Below, one piece after another: positions 48,372 through 57,061 of a DNA stretch of 64,000 nt. The notes beneath the pieces were generated by a model that saw only the letters and a list, made by a program, of their open reading frames with translations, searched no databases and was not told the DNA's origin. The position numbers and the translations under genes are program-made. The DNA comes from Burkholderia cepacia GG4. GTDB lineage: Bacteria > Pseudomonadota > Gammaproteobacteria > Burkholderiales > Burkholderiaceae. The stretch lies in NCBI RefSeq assembly GCF_000292915.1, contig NC_018514.1:1364001-1428000 (forward strand), read 5' to 3'. How positions within the stretch are numbered: position 1 is the first letter of the stretch; each line of letters starts with the position of its first letter.

Positions 48372-48665
48372 ATGACATTCAAGCCGCGAATCGTTCTGCC
48401 AGCATTCGGCGCCATTGGCGTCGCGTTCGTGTTTGGTACGCTGTTCTCCACGGGCCGGCGATCGAGCGCTCCGTATTTCAACTGGTCCTACATGCTTGCA
48501 GTCACAACATTGATCGTGTTTGTCCTGCTGATCGCGGCAGACTGCTTCAACAACAGCAGATCTACCGGGTCGCGAGCCGGAACACGCGACAGAGTCCAAA
48601 TGAAACGCTACGTCGTCCTCACCCCGTCACGCCAGCGCGTGACGCTCGACGGAGCCGCACGATGA
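48372..48665 (+). CDS. Small two-helix membrane protein of unknown function
   Basis: A 97-residue protein I do not recognise. Two hydrophobic helices are clear (FKPRIVLPAFGAIGVAFVFG and YMLAVTTLIVFVLLIAADCF), followed by a basic tail (RSTGSRAGTRDRVQMKRYVV). It is likely to be real because its stop codon overlaps the ATG of the next gene by four bases (ATGA), a sign of translational coupling. In-frame ATGs at 48345 and 48336 are alternative starts. The GC content is a little lower than the neighbourhood. Confidence 0.5.
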   Translation: MTFKPRIVLPAFGAIGVAFVFGTLFSTGRRSSAPYFNWSYMLAVTTLIVFVLLIAADCFNNSRSTGSRAGTRDRVQMKRYVVLTPSRQRVTLDGAAR

Positions 48666-48973
48666 GCGGCCTCCTGCACGATCGCACCGGCGACCTCTTC
48701 GCACTCGCCACGCTCGCGGTGCTTTACCTTGGCGGCGTCAGTCTCGCGCTGTGGCGGATTCGCACTGCCGCGGCGCGCGGCAAGCTCTACTGGATCGTCT
48801 GCATCGCGCTGCTGGCCGGCGGCGCCATCGTGATAACCGCCAACCTGGCGCCCGTGCCGAACAGCGGCGAGATGCCGCGGGGTTTCGCGCTCGGCGTCGA
48901 GGCGGTGCTGCTCGGGCTCGTGCTCGTTGCGGCCGGCTGCGCGTGGCTGATGTTGCGCGCCAGGCGCCGCTGA
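48662..48973 (+). CDS. Small three-helix membrane protein of unknown function
   Basis: A 103-residue protein with three hydrophobic helices (LFALATLAVLYLGGVSLALW, LYWIVCIALLAGGAIVITAN and LGVEAVLLGLVLVAAGCAWL), ending in Arg residues. I do not know a family for it. The ATG at 48662 overlaps the stop of the previous small membrane protein. The two may form a complex or a membrane sensor pair, but nothing in the sequence shows a substrate. Confidence 0.55.
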   Translation: MSGLLHDRTGDLFALATLAVLYLGGVSLALWRIRTAAARGKLYWIVCIALLAGGAIVITANLAPVPNSGEMPRGFALGVEAVLLGLVLVAAGCAWLMLRARRR

Positions 48974-49060
48974 TAGTGGCCCGCTGCACCGCCCCGCTTC
49001 ATCGCACGCGACCGGCAACACGCGTGACGACGATCGGGCAGCCGCCCTTCTCCCGAAGCG

Positions 49061-49909
<849 letters not shown>

Positions 49910-50089
49910 TGCCGATGCCCCTTTTGTCTGCCTCGTTGACCGTGATCCGGACTATGCTGCTTCAAGCCGGCTTGAGGTCAAGGCCGCGACCGCGGCACGC
50001 CCCACGCGCCGGCAGCCTGCCGCACCCCGCTTTTCATATTTCTTACATTCGTGCTGCGTATCGTTGACGGCTTTCCTACGGTGCCTCCC

Positions 50090-51553
50090 ATGCGACGATT
50101 CCTCCTGCGCGCGCGGTTCGTGCGCTGCGCTCCGCTTGTTGCCCTCGCGGCACTCTCCGCCTGTTCGAATCACATCGATTCGCCCGCCGATCCGGCCAGC
50201 GCCGCGATCAACGTCCAGGCCGCGTGGGTCGAGATCGGCGATGCGAACCAGGCGATCGCGCGCGTGATCACGAACTACACCCCCGCGTCCGCGAGCGATC
50301 CACTGTGTCCGCAACTGTCCGTCGACGGCAAGCTGTCGCGCATGACGCTGCGAGCCGGCGCTGCAACCATCGCGCAGCGGCCGACCGCCAGCGACCCGGC
50401 CGACTCGAAGCCGTCGAGCTTCCCGGTATCGGTCTGCGAAGCGACGCTGCCGGCCGATGCGCAGATGGCGAGCGTCGCCGGTCGCGCACTGCCGTTGCCG
50501 AAAGCGCAACCGCAGCGCATCGCGATCATCGCCGACACCGGCTGCCGGATGAAGAAGGCCGACAACGCATGGCAGGCGTGCAACGACGCGACGGTCTGGC
50601 CGTTCGACACGATCGCGGCAAGCGTCGCGAAGCTGTCGCCGGACCTGGTGCTGCACGTCGGCGACTATCACTACCGCGAGAACGCGTGCCCGCCCGACAT
50701 CGCCGGCTGCAAGGACAGCCCGTGGGGCTACGGCTGGGATACGTGGCAGGCCGACCTGTTCCGCCCGGCCGCACCGCTGTTCGCGAAGGCGCCTTGGGTG
50801 GTCGTGCGCGGCAACCACGAGGAATGCGCGCGGGCCGGCCAGGGCTGGTACCGCTTCCTCGATACACGCCCGTATTCGGCGGCCCGTTCGTGCGACGATC
50901 CGGCCAACGACAACGACGCGAACTACGCGGATCCCTATGCGGTGTCGCTCGGCGGTGGCACGCAGGTGATCGTGTTCGACACCGCGAAGGTCGGTCGCAA
51001 TCCGCTGAAGACGACCGACGCGCAATTCCGCATCTACCAGAAGCAGTTTCAGACGGTCGCATTGCTCGCATCGAAGGCCGGCATGTCGACGACGATCTTC
51101 ACGAACCACCATCCGATCCTCGCGTTCGCGCCGATCGCCGGCAGCACGCCCGCGCCGGGCAACCTCGCGCTGCAATCGGTGATGTCGAGCCTGAACGCGC
51201 AGGCGTACTACCCGCCCGGCATCCACGTCGCGCTGCACGGGCACGTGCACGACTTCCAGGCGATCAACTTCTCGTCAGGACATCCGGCGACAATCGTGTC
51301 CGGCAACGGCGGCGACAACCTCGACGTCGCGCTGCCCGATCCGTTCCCGGCCAACCTGACGCCCGCCCCGGGCGCCGTGATCGAGCGCCTGTCGCACAAC
51401 AACAGCTTCGGGTTCCTGATCATGGAGCGGCGCGCGGCGCCGGCGACGGGCTGGGTGTTCCATGCGTATTCGGCGGCGGGCAAGCTGCTCGCGTCGTGTA
51501 ACCAGTCGGGCACGACGCTCGCATGCGACAAGACGGGGTTCATCGCGCCGTGA
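50090..51553 (+). CDS. Purple-acid-phosphatase-like metallophosphoesterase lipoprotein
   Basis: A 487-residue secreted phosphoesterase. The lipobox LSAC places the lipidated cysteine at residue 25. The five metallophosphoesterase blocks are IIADTGCR, HVGDYHYR (Asp192, Tyr195), VRGNHEEC (His243), IFTNHHPI and LHGHVHDFQ. The GD-x2-Y form, with a tyrosine metal ligand, is the mark of purple acid phosphatases. The ATG at 50090 gives a clean signal peptide; an in-frame GTG at 50051 is less likely. The following di-haem peroxidase gene starts at the stop codon (GTGA), so the two are coupled. Confidence 0.9.
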   Translation: MRRFLLRARFVRCAPLVALAALSACSNHIDSPADPASAAINVQAAWVEIGDANQAIARVITNYTPASASDPLCPQLSVDGKLSRMTLRAGAATIAQRPTASDPADSKPSSFPVSVCEATLPADAQMASVAGRALPLPKAQPQRIAIIADTGCRMKKADNAWQACNDATVWPFDTIAASVAKLSPDLVLHVGDYHYRENACPPDIAGCKDSPWGYGWDTWQADLFRPAAPLFAKAPWVVVRGNHEECARAGQGWYRFLDTRPYSAARSCDDPANDNDANYADPYAVSLGGGTQVIVFDTAKVGRNPLKTTDAQFRIYQKQFQTVALLASKAGMSTTIFTNHHPILAFAPIAGSTPAPGNLALQSVMSSLNAQAYYPPGIHVALHGHVHDFQAINFSSGHPATIVSGNGGDNLDVALPDPFPANLTPAPGAVIERLSHNNSFGFLIMERRAAPATGWVFHAYSAAGKLLASCNQSGTTLACDKTGFIAP

Positions 51554-53046
51554 GCGACGAAGTTCGATTGAATGACGGTTTGACGCGCTTGCCGGGTTCG
51601 ACCGGCCGCCGGCGACGGATGGCCGGATCGCGGAGGCGGCCGGTTTCGGTGGCGGCGGCTGCCGCGAGCCTGGTTTCCGCTTCGGGTTCGGTGGCCGGCT
51701 GCGGCCGGACGGTACGCGCCCTTGCCGCGGCCATGCTGGCCGGCGCGGCGCTCACCGCTCACGCGGCGCCGTCCGCCACGACTCTACTCCCCGGCGCGCC
51801 GCCGTCGCGCGTCGTCGACACGATCGGCAACGGCACGCCGCAGGTGACCGGCAAGGTCGACGCGGCGACCGCCCGCTTCGCGCCCGACCCGACGCTCGTC
51901 GCGCTCGGCCGCCGGATCTTCTTCGATCCCCGGCTGTCCGAGCCGCGCGGGATGTCGTGCGCGGGCTGCCACGATCCGGGGCGCGCGTTCGCGCCGACGC
52001 TGTCGGCGGCCTCGCTCGCCGGGCCCGGTGTGCCGGAAGGCAGCCGCCCCGGGCGCTTCAGCCAGCGCAACGCGCCGTCGCTGCTCTATGTGCGCTACGT
52101 GCCGCGCCGCCACTTCTACCAGGACGACGACGCGCCCGCGCCGTCGCCGTTCGGCGGACTCTTCAGCGACGGCCGCGCGGATACGCTCGCCGAGCAGATC
52201 CGCGGGCCGCTGTTCGATCCGAACGAGATGAACAACCGGTCGCCGGCCGCGCTGCTGCGCAAGGTCGACGCGACCGAACTCGCACCCGATCTCGCCGCGC
52301 GCTTCGGCGCGGCGGTGCGGCGCGATCCCGAGCAACTGGTGCGCGCGCTGGGCTCGGCCGTCGAGGCCTATCTGCAGAGCGACGAAATGGCGCCGTTCAC
52401 GTCGCGCTTCGATGCGTTCCTGCGCACGCGCAAGCCGCTCGCGCCGGCCGAGATGCGCGGTCTTGCGCTGTTCCGGAATCCCGACAAGGGCAACTGCATG
52501 AGCTGCCATACGCTGGCGGAGACGTCGAGCCGGCCGGAGCGCTCGCTCTTCACCGATTTCGGCTACGACGCGATCGCGGTGCCGCGCAACCGTGCGCTGC
52601 CCGCGAACCGCGATCCGCGCCATTTCGACAACGGCCTGTGCGACACCGCGACGCGGCTGCGCTGGCCCGAACCGACGCAATGGTGCGGCTACCTGCGCAC
52701 GCCGGGGCTGCGCAACGTCGCGGTCAAGCAGACGTTCATGCACAACGGCGTGTTCACGACGCTGCGCGACGCAGTCGCGTTCTACAACACGCGCTCGACC
52801 GACCCGGGCTACTGGTATCACGGCGCCAAAACGTTCGACGACGTGCCGGCCGCCTATCGCGGCAACATCAACGTCAATTCGACGCCGATGAACCGCCGGC
52901 CGGGCACGCCGCCCGCGCTGACCGACGCGGAAATCGACGACATCGTCGCGTTCCTCGGCACGCTGACCGACGCGCGCTACGCGCATCTCGCCGCCCCCGC
53001 GGTGCCCGCCGCCCGGATCACCCGGACCGCCGCGCCGGCGCGCTGA
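51550..53046 (+). CDS. Di-haem cytochrome c peroxidase
   Basis: A periplasmic di-haem peroxidase of the CCP/MauG superfamily. Haem 1 is CAGCH near residue 137 and haem 2 is CMSCH near residue 316. Surrounding blocks include GRRIFFDPRLSEPRGMSCAG, FSQRNAPSLL and TPGLRNVAVKQTFMHNGVFT, the usual CCP core. The start is uncertain: a GTG at 51550 overlaps the upstream stop (GTGA), an ATG at 51619 and a GTG at 51691 are inside a long basic N-terminus. A plausible signal peptide ends at TAHA, near the segment beginning APSATTL. It could reduce hydrogen peroxide or oxidise a protein partner. Confidence 0.88.
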   Translation: MSDEVRLNDGLTRLPGSTGRRRRMAGSRRRPVSVAAAAASLVSASGSVAGCGRTVRALAAAMLAGAALTAHAAPSATTLLPGAPPSRVVDTIGNGTPQVTGKVDAATARFAPDPTLVALGRRIFFDPRLSEPRGMSCAGCHDPGRAFAPTLSAASLAGPGVPEGSRPGRFSQRNAPSLLYVRYVPRRHFYQDDDAPAPSPFGGLFSDGRADTLAEQIRGPLFDPNEMNNRSPAALLRKVDATELAPDLAARFGAAVRRDPEQLVRALGSAVEAYLQSDEMAPFTSRFDAFLRTRKPLAPAEMRGLALFRNPDKGNCMSCHTLAETSSRPERSLFTDFGYDAIAVPRNRALPANRDPRHFDNGLCDTATRLRWPEPTQWCGYLRTPGLRNVAVKQTFMHNGVFTTLRDAVAFYNTRSTDPGYWYHGAKTFDDVPAAYRGNINVNSTPMNRRPGTPPALTDAEIDDIVAFLGTLTDARYAHLAAPAVPAARITRTAAPAR

Positions 53047-53116
53047 CCCTGGCCGAACGGCCAGGCGCATGCGCGCCCGCTTGCGGCCGCCTCACATACT
53101 GGTTATATTTACAGTA

Positions 53117-53132
53117 CTGTATTTATGAACAG
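53117..53132. promoter_or_regulatory. LexA (SOS) box
   Basis: CTGTATTTATGAACAG (53117-53132) is a CTGT-N8-ACAG LexA site inside an AT-rich promoter region, flanked by TA and TG so that the wider site is TACTGTATTTATGAACAGTG, near the proteobacterial consensus. Its right edge is 11 bases before the start codon of a small gene, an ideal position for repression. Confidence 0.8.
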
Positions 53133-53143
53133 TGAGGTGCGCG

Positions 53144-53419
53144 ATGGAACATCTGGTCCGTATCGTCAACGACACCGATCGCCAAGTGCTGGCATGGCTG
53201 CGTGCGCAGGTCGGCGACGCCCGCATCGAGCGCGCGGCACGCCAGCTCGGGCATACGCGGAAGCCCTTTCCGTCGGCGGTATGCCGGTACCTGGGCATGA
53301 GCGCGCCGGCCACGCTGCGCCAGGCGGCACGGCCGCGTGTCGCACGCGACTTCTCGGTCGGCGATCGCTACCTGTCGCTGATCCGTCAGCACCTCGCCAC
53401 GCACACGGTCGGCCGATGA
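53144..53419 (+). CDS. Small SOS-regulated protein of unknown function
   Basis: A 91-residue basic protein. I do not recognise a family. It has a helical first half (LVRIVNDTDRQVLAWLRAQV), a repeated Arg/Ala-rich helix (ARIERAARQLGHTRKP) that resembles a DNA-binding helix, and a C-terminal VARDFSVGDRYLSLIRQHLA. A GAGG ribosome site precedes the ATG at 53144. The LexA box 11 bases upstream shows that it is induced by DNA damage. It may act in repair, division control or gene regulation. Nothing in the neighbourhood names its partner. Confidence 0.7.
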   Translation: MEHLVRIVNDTDRQVLAWLRAQVGDARIERAARQLGHTRKPFPSAVCRYLGMSAPATLRQAARPRVARDFSVGDRYLSLIRQHLATHTVGR

Positions 53420-53563
53420 AATCGCCGAAATCGTATCGTCGGCGCATCGTGGCACGGCGGCCGGCCAACGTGAAGGCAACTTGCCGGACCGGTCGGCCCG
53501 TGCCCCCGTCACGACAGCCGGGCCCGGCAGGAATCGCGCCACCCTGGCTGACAGCCCGCCCGC

Positions 53564-55048
53564 TTACGCTGCGGCTGCCGCGTCGCGTATCAACTGGCCG
53601 AGCGTTTCGATCGCCGCCTCGTGCGTCGTGTCGAACACCCGCGTGCAGGCAAGCCGGATATACGCGTCGAAGCGATCGGAATTCGAGAAGATCGAGCCGG
53701 GCGCGATCCTTACCCCGCGCGCCAGCGCCGCATCGAACAGCGCTTCGGAGCGCACGCCGTCCGGCAGCGCGATCCACAGCAGCATGCCGCCCGGCGGCCG
53801 GTTCATCCGTGTACCGGCCGGAAAGTGGCGCGCGATCGCGTCGATCGTTACATCGCGCTGCACGCGAAGCTGCTCGCGAAACCGGTGCAGGTGGCGATCG
53901 AACGCACCCGAGCCGACGAATTCGGCCGCGACGGCCTGCAGCAACGCGGCGTTGTGGCGGCTGTGCGCGAACTTGAGCATCTTCACGCGCGCATGCCAAC
54001 GGCCTGCGCTCATCCAGCCGAGCCGCATCCCGGGCGCCAGCACCTTGTTGAACGACGGGCAGTAGATCACCGTGCCGTCGCGGTCCCATGCCTTCACGGG
54101 CTTCACCGCGTGCGGCGCTTCGACGAGCTCGCGATACGGCTCGTCCTCGATCACGGCGACCCCGTGGCGCGAGCACAGCGCGACCAGCGCGGCCTTGCGT
54201 TCGTCGGGCATCACGCTGCCGAGCGGGTTCTGCAGGTTCGGCACGACGACCACGGCGCGAATGTCAGGGTACGCGGTCAGCGCCACGTCGAGCGCCTCGA
54301 TCGACAGCCCCGTCGTCGGGCTCGCCGGAATCTCGAGCGCGCGCAGGCCGAGGCTTTCGAGCAGCTGGATCAAGCCGAAAAAAGCCGGCGATTCGATCGC
54401 GATCGTGTCGCCGGGGCGCGCCACCGCACGCAGCGCGAGATTCACGGCATCGACGCCGCCGCTCGTCGACACCACGTCGTCCGGCGACACGGTCACGCCG
54501 TAAGACAGCGCGCGCTTGGCCATCGTCTGCCGGAATTCGGGCGAACCGCCGACCGGCCCCGCGTCGGTCAGCAGCGTCGGCTTGCGCCGCAGCAGCCGGA
54601 TCGCCAGCGCCTGCAGGCGCTCGGACGGATACAGCGTCGCCAGCGCGGACGCGCCGCCAAGATTCAGCGCCTCGGGCGTCGCGTTCGCGCGATCGATCAC
54701 GCGCGACACGCGTTCGTGCAGGCCCGCGAACGGCGGCTCGACGCTCAGCGGCGGCCCGTCGCTTTCCGGCAGCGTGCCAAGCGCGGCCGCTGCGCGCCGC
54801 CGCACGAAATAGCCCGAGCGCGGCTTTGCTTCGCACCAGCCGGTATCCTCGAGCCGCCGGAACGCCTGGATCGCAGTCGACAGGCTCACGCCGTGCCGCG
54901 CCATGAACGCGCGCACCGACGGCATCCGGTCGCCGGGTGCCAGCGTGCCGGCCGCGATGATGCGGCGGTAATGCTCGGCGAGCCGTTCGTAAAGCGGCTC
55001 GCCGGCCATCGGCAAAAGCGGGCGGGACGGGTCGGTGATGGGCGTCAT
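53564..55048 (-). CDS. MocR-type regulator (GntR HTH fused to aminotransferase domain)
   Basis: A protein of about 494 residues. The N-terminal GntR winged helix (about residues 15-85) reads EHYRRIIAAGTLAPGDRMPS then VSLSTAIQAFRRLEDTGW. A long linker leads to a fold-type I aminotransferase domain (about 125-490) with the PLP lysine in YCPSFNKVLAPGMRLGW. MocR regulators sense PLP or amino-type ligands and bind DNA. It is divergent from a DUF2917 gene, with about 200 bases between them, so that gene or its own promoter is the likely target. ATG at 55057 is an equally possible start three codons further out. Confidence 0.9.
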   Translation of the reverse strand: MTPITDPSRPLLPMAGEPLYERLAEHYRRIIAAGTLAPGDRMPSVRAFMARHGVSLSTAIQAFRRLEDTGWCEAKPRSGYFVRRRAAAALGTLPESDGPPLSVEPPFAGLHERVSRVIDRANATPEALNLGGASALATLYPSERLQALAIRLLRRKPTLLTDAGPVGGSPEFRQTMAKRALSYGVTVSPDDVVSTSGGVDAVNLALRAVARPGDTIAIESPAFFGLIQLLESLGLRALEIPASPTTGLSIEALDVALTAYPDIRAVVVVPNLQNPLGSVMPDERKAALVALCSRHGVAVIEDEPYRELVEAPHAVKPVKAWDRDGTVIYCPSFNKVLAPGMRLGWMSAGRWHARVKMLKFAHSRHNAALLQAVAAEFVGSGAFDRHLHRFREQLRVQRDVTIDAIARHFPAGTRMNRPPGGMLLWIALPDGVRSEALFDAALARGVRIAPGSIFSNSDRFDAYIRLACTRVFDTTHEAAIETLGQLIRDAAAAA

Positions 55049-55250
55049 GCGGGCCATCGTGCCCGCGCGCCTGGGTGCACGCCAGATACAGATTCGGGGG
55101 AAACCCACCGATACAGCGGTGCGACATCCGCGCCTGCACCGCAACAGATTCCCGGCCCCTGAATCTGTCGTGCCCGCACGCGTTTCCCTAACCTGATTGC
55201 ACGCCGTCGCCTCGCCGTCGCGGGCCGTGCAACCGGGAAAGGAACTCGCC

Positions 55251-55601
55251 ATGCGGACGCAAGACATCCGGCTCGATGCCGGGCAAAGCCACTTTGCGTG
55301 GTTCGACAAGGGCAGCCAGATCATCGTGCTGGACGGCGCGCTCGCAGTCACGTTGCGTCACGGCGGGCTCGACTGGCTGCCTGATGCGCCGCAATTCATT
55401 CGCCGCGTGCTCGATGAAGGCGAATGCCAGACGATCGAGATGCCCGGTCACGTGGTGTTGTCTGCCAGCTGCGGGGGGGCGGTCAGCACGACCGTTGTGG
55501 AACCTGCGGGCCGCTCAGGCCGGTTCGCAGGATGGCACGCGATCCTGCGCCGGTTGTCCGCGCAGATATTCGGCGAGCGGCAGGTGCGCGAGCAACGCTG
55601 A
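55251..55601 (+). CDS. DUF2917 domain protein
   Basis: A 116-residue protein of DUF2917. The family block is SQIIVLDGALAVTLRHGGLD with TIEMPGHVVLSASCGGAVST behind it, a cupin-like beta-rich fold. The ATG at 55251 has an AAAGGAA ribosome site ten bases upstream. DUF2917 genes are common in Burkholderia and often pair with a divergent MocR regulator, as here. No enzymatic role is known to me. Confidence 0.8.
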   Translation: MRTQDIRLDAGQSHFAWFDKGSQIIVLDGALAVTLRHGGLDWLPDAPQFIRRVLDEGECQTIEMPGHVVLSASCGGAVSTTVVEPAGRSGRFAGWHAILRRLSAQIFGERQVREQR

Positions 55602-55747
55602 CGTGGCCGCTCGCCGCGTCTCCGGTATCGCGACGGGTTCACCCTATTGCCGATCGGTGCATTCGGCACGGCCCGGTCACCGTGTTCGCCTTCCACCGAT
55701 CCGGACGCCGCGGCCATCCCGCTTCGCCGCATACGGCGCATCGCCGG

Positions 55748-56170
55748 CTATCGGGCGCGTCGCGAACGCTCGATCCACTCGAACAACGCCATCCCGACCA
55801 GCATCGCCACGACGAACGCGATGCCCTTGAGCGACCCGAATCCGATCGACACGATCGCCGGCCCCGGGCAGAACCCGGCAAGCCCCCAGCCGACGCCGAA
55901 CACGGCGCTCCCGACAACGAGGCGCACGGTGATCGTCCGCGCGGCCGGCCACTGCATCGGCAGACCGAGCCACGACCGCGTCCGGCGCTTCGCCCATGCG
56001 AATGCCAACACCGCGACGCCGATCGCGCCGGCCATCACGAACGAGAGCGACGGATCCCAACGGCCTGCCAGGTCGAGAAAACCGAGCACCTTCTGCGGGT
56101 TGGCCATCCCCGACACGATGAGTCCGACGCCGAACAGCAGCCCGGCCAGAAACGCGAATCCTGCCTGCAT
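55748..56170 (-). CDS. YeeE/YedE family membrane protein, C-terminal half-transporter (PmpB-like)
   Basis: A 140-residue membrane protein with four hydrophobic helices, matching the second half of the TsuA/YeeE thiosulfate-type transporter. The conserved cysteine is Cys101 in GLAGFCPGPAIVSIG. The upstream gene supplies the first half, so together they equal one full-length YeeE/YedE unit. It starts one base after the stop of its partner. Regulated by the BigR-like repressor, it likely handles sulfide, thiosulfate or persulfide. Confidence 0.85.
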   Translation of the reverse strand: MQAGFAFLAGLLFGVGLIVSGMANPQKVLGFLDLAGRWDPSLSFVMAGAIGVAVLAFAWAKRRTRSWLGLPMQWPAARTITVRLVVGSAVFGVGWGLAGFCPGPAIVSIGFGSLKGIAFVVAMLVGMALFEWIERSRRAR

Positions 56171-56171
56171 G

Positions 56172-56606
56172 TCAGCCTCCCAGCACGTGCCGCCGCACGA
56201 ATACGGTCGCGAAGCCCGCGACCATGAAAACCGCCGTCGCGACGATCGACCGCGATGCGCCGCGCGACAGCCCGCACACCCCGTGGCCGCTCGTGCATCC
56301 GCCCGCATACCGCGTGCCGATCCCGACCAGCAGCCCGGCCGCCAGCAATTCGCCCCAGCCTGCATCGACCTGCGGCATCACGCCGCCACCGGCGATACGC
56401 ATCATCAGCGGCGCGGCGATCAACCCGGCGACGAATGCGGCACGCCAGTCGCGCTCCGCGGCACCAGCGGTCAACAGGCCGCCGACGATGCCGCTGATCC
56501 CGGCGATCCGTCCGTTGAACGCAACGAGCCACGCGGCGGAGAGCCCGATCAGCACGCCACCCGCGAGCGACAGCCACGGCGTGAAATGAAGCGCATCAAG
56601 CTGCAT
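56172..56606 (-). CDS. YeeE/YedE family membrane protein, N-terminal half-transporter (PmpA-like)
   Basis: A 144-residue membrane protein with four helices and the YeeE/YedE sulfur-transport motif AGGCTSGHGVCG (Cys104 and Cys111). It pairs with the protein encoded directly downstream. The start ATG at 56606 overlaps the end of the ArsR-type gene by 11 bases, so all three genes are coupled. Relatives next to BigR in Agrobacterium and Xylella are called PmpA and PmpB and are linked to sulfur handling in biofilms. Confidence 0.85.
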   Translation of the reverse strand: MQLDALHFTPWLSLAGGVLIGLSAAWLVAFNGRIAGISGIVGGLLTAGAAERDWRAAFVAGLIAAPLMMRIAGGGVMPQVDAGWGELLAAGLLVGIGTRYAGGCTSGHGVCGLSRGASRSIVATAVFMVAGFATVFVRRHVLGG

Positions 56607-56946
56607 CGCGCGTCCCCTTCGCGGCCGGGCCGCAGAACTGTTCATACAGCACGCCCATCACCGCGATCGCGGCCGGGCTGTCGAGCGAATAGTGGATGTT
56701 CTTGCCGTCGCGGCGCGTGCGGACCAGCGCGTGGTCCCGTAACACGCCGAGCTGTTGCGACAGCGTCGGCTGGCGGATATCCAGCCGCGTCTCGAGATCG
56801 CTGACGCAGCGTTCACCCTGCGACAGTTCGCACAGCAGCAACAGCCGGTCGGGATTGGACAGCACCTTGAGCAGCGCGCACGCCGATTCGGCGGCTGCGC
56901 GCATCTGGTCGGGCTCGGGCAGCCCGGCGGAAGAATCGGGGTTCAT
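56596..56946 (-). CDS. ArsR-family sulfur-sensing repressor (BigR/SqrR-like)
   Basis: A 116-residue winged-helix repressor. The DNA-recognition part is LDIRQPTLSQQLGVLRDHAL. Cys39 (LLLLCELSQGERC) and Cys105 (YEQFCG) are 66 residues apart, exactly as are Cys42 and Cys108 of BigR, which form a disulfide or persulfide bond when sulfide is present and release DNA. Cys23 and Cys47 are extra. It is followed by the split YeeE/YedE transporter in one operon, and a perfect palindrome lies just upstream. Control of sulfide or thiosulfate handling is the likely role. Confidence 0.9.
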   Translation of the reverse strand: MNPDSSAGLPEPDQMRAAAESACALLKVLSNPDRLLLLCELSQGERCVSDLETRLDIRQPTLSQQLGVLRDHALVRTRRDGKNIHYSLDSPAAIAVMGVLYEQFCGPAAKGTRDAA

Positions 56947-56968
56947 GAGGGCGACGGCAGACGATTAA

Positions 56969-57006
56969 CGAATCGATATTATATCAATTTATATAATATC
57001 GATTCG
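56969..57006. promoter_or_regulatory. 38-bp palindrome upstream of the BigR-like gene
   Basis: Perfect 16-base arms, CGAATCGATATTATAT and ATATAATATCGATTCG, enclose a six-base centre (CAATTT). It is strikingly AT-rich in a GC-rich genome and begins 23 bases upstream of the repressor start codon. This is the expected operator, probably overlapping the promoter. Confidence 0.85.
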
Positions 57007-57061
57007 AACTTTCGGCTGGTGCCATCAGAAGGCGCCATCGGCGCCCCCATCCCTGCCTCCG

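Noticed and set aside
53416..53976. A plus-strand frame overlapping the end of the SOS gene by ATGA
   Set aside because: The translation becomes Arg/Pro/Ala-rich and runs antisense into the MocR gene.
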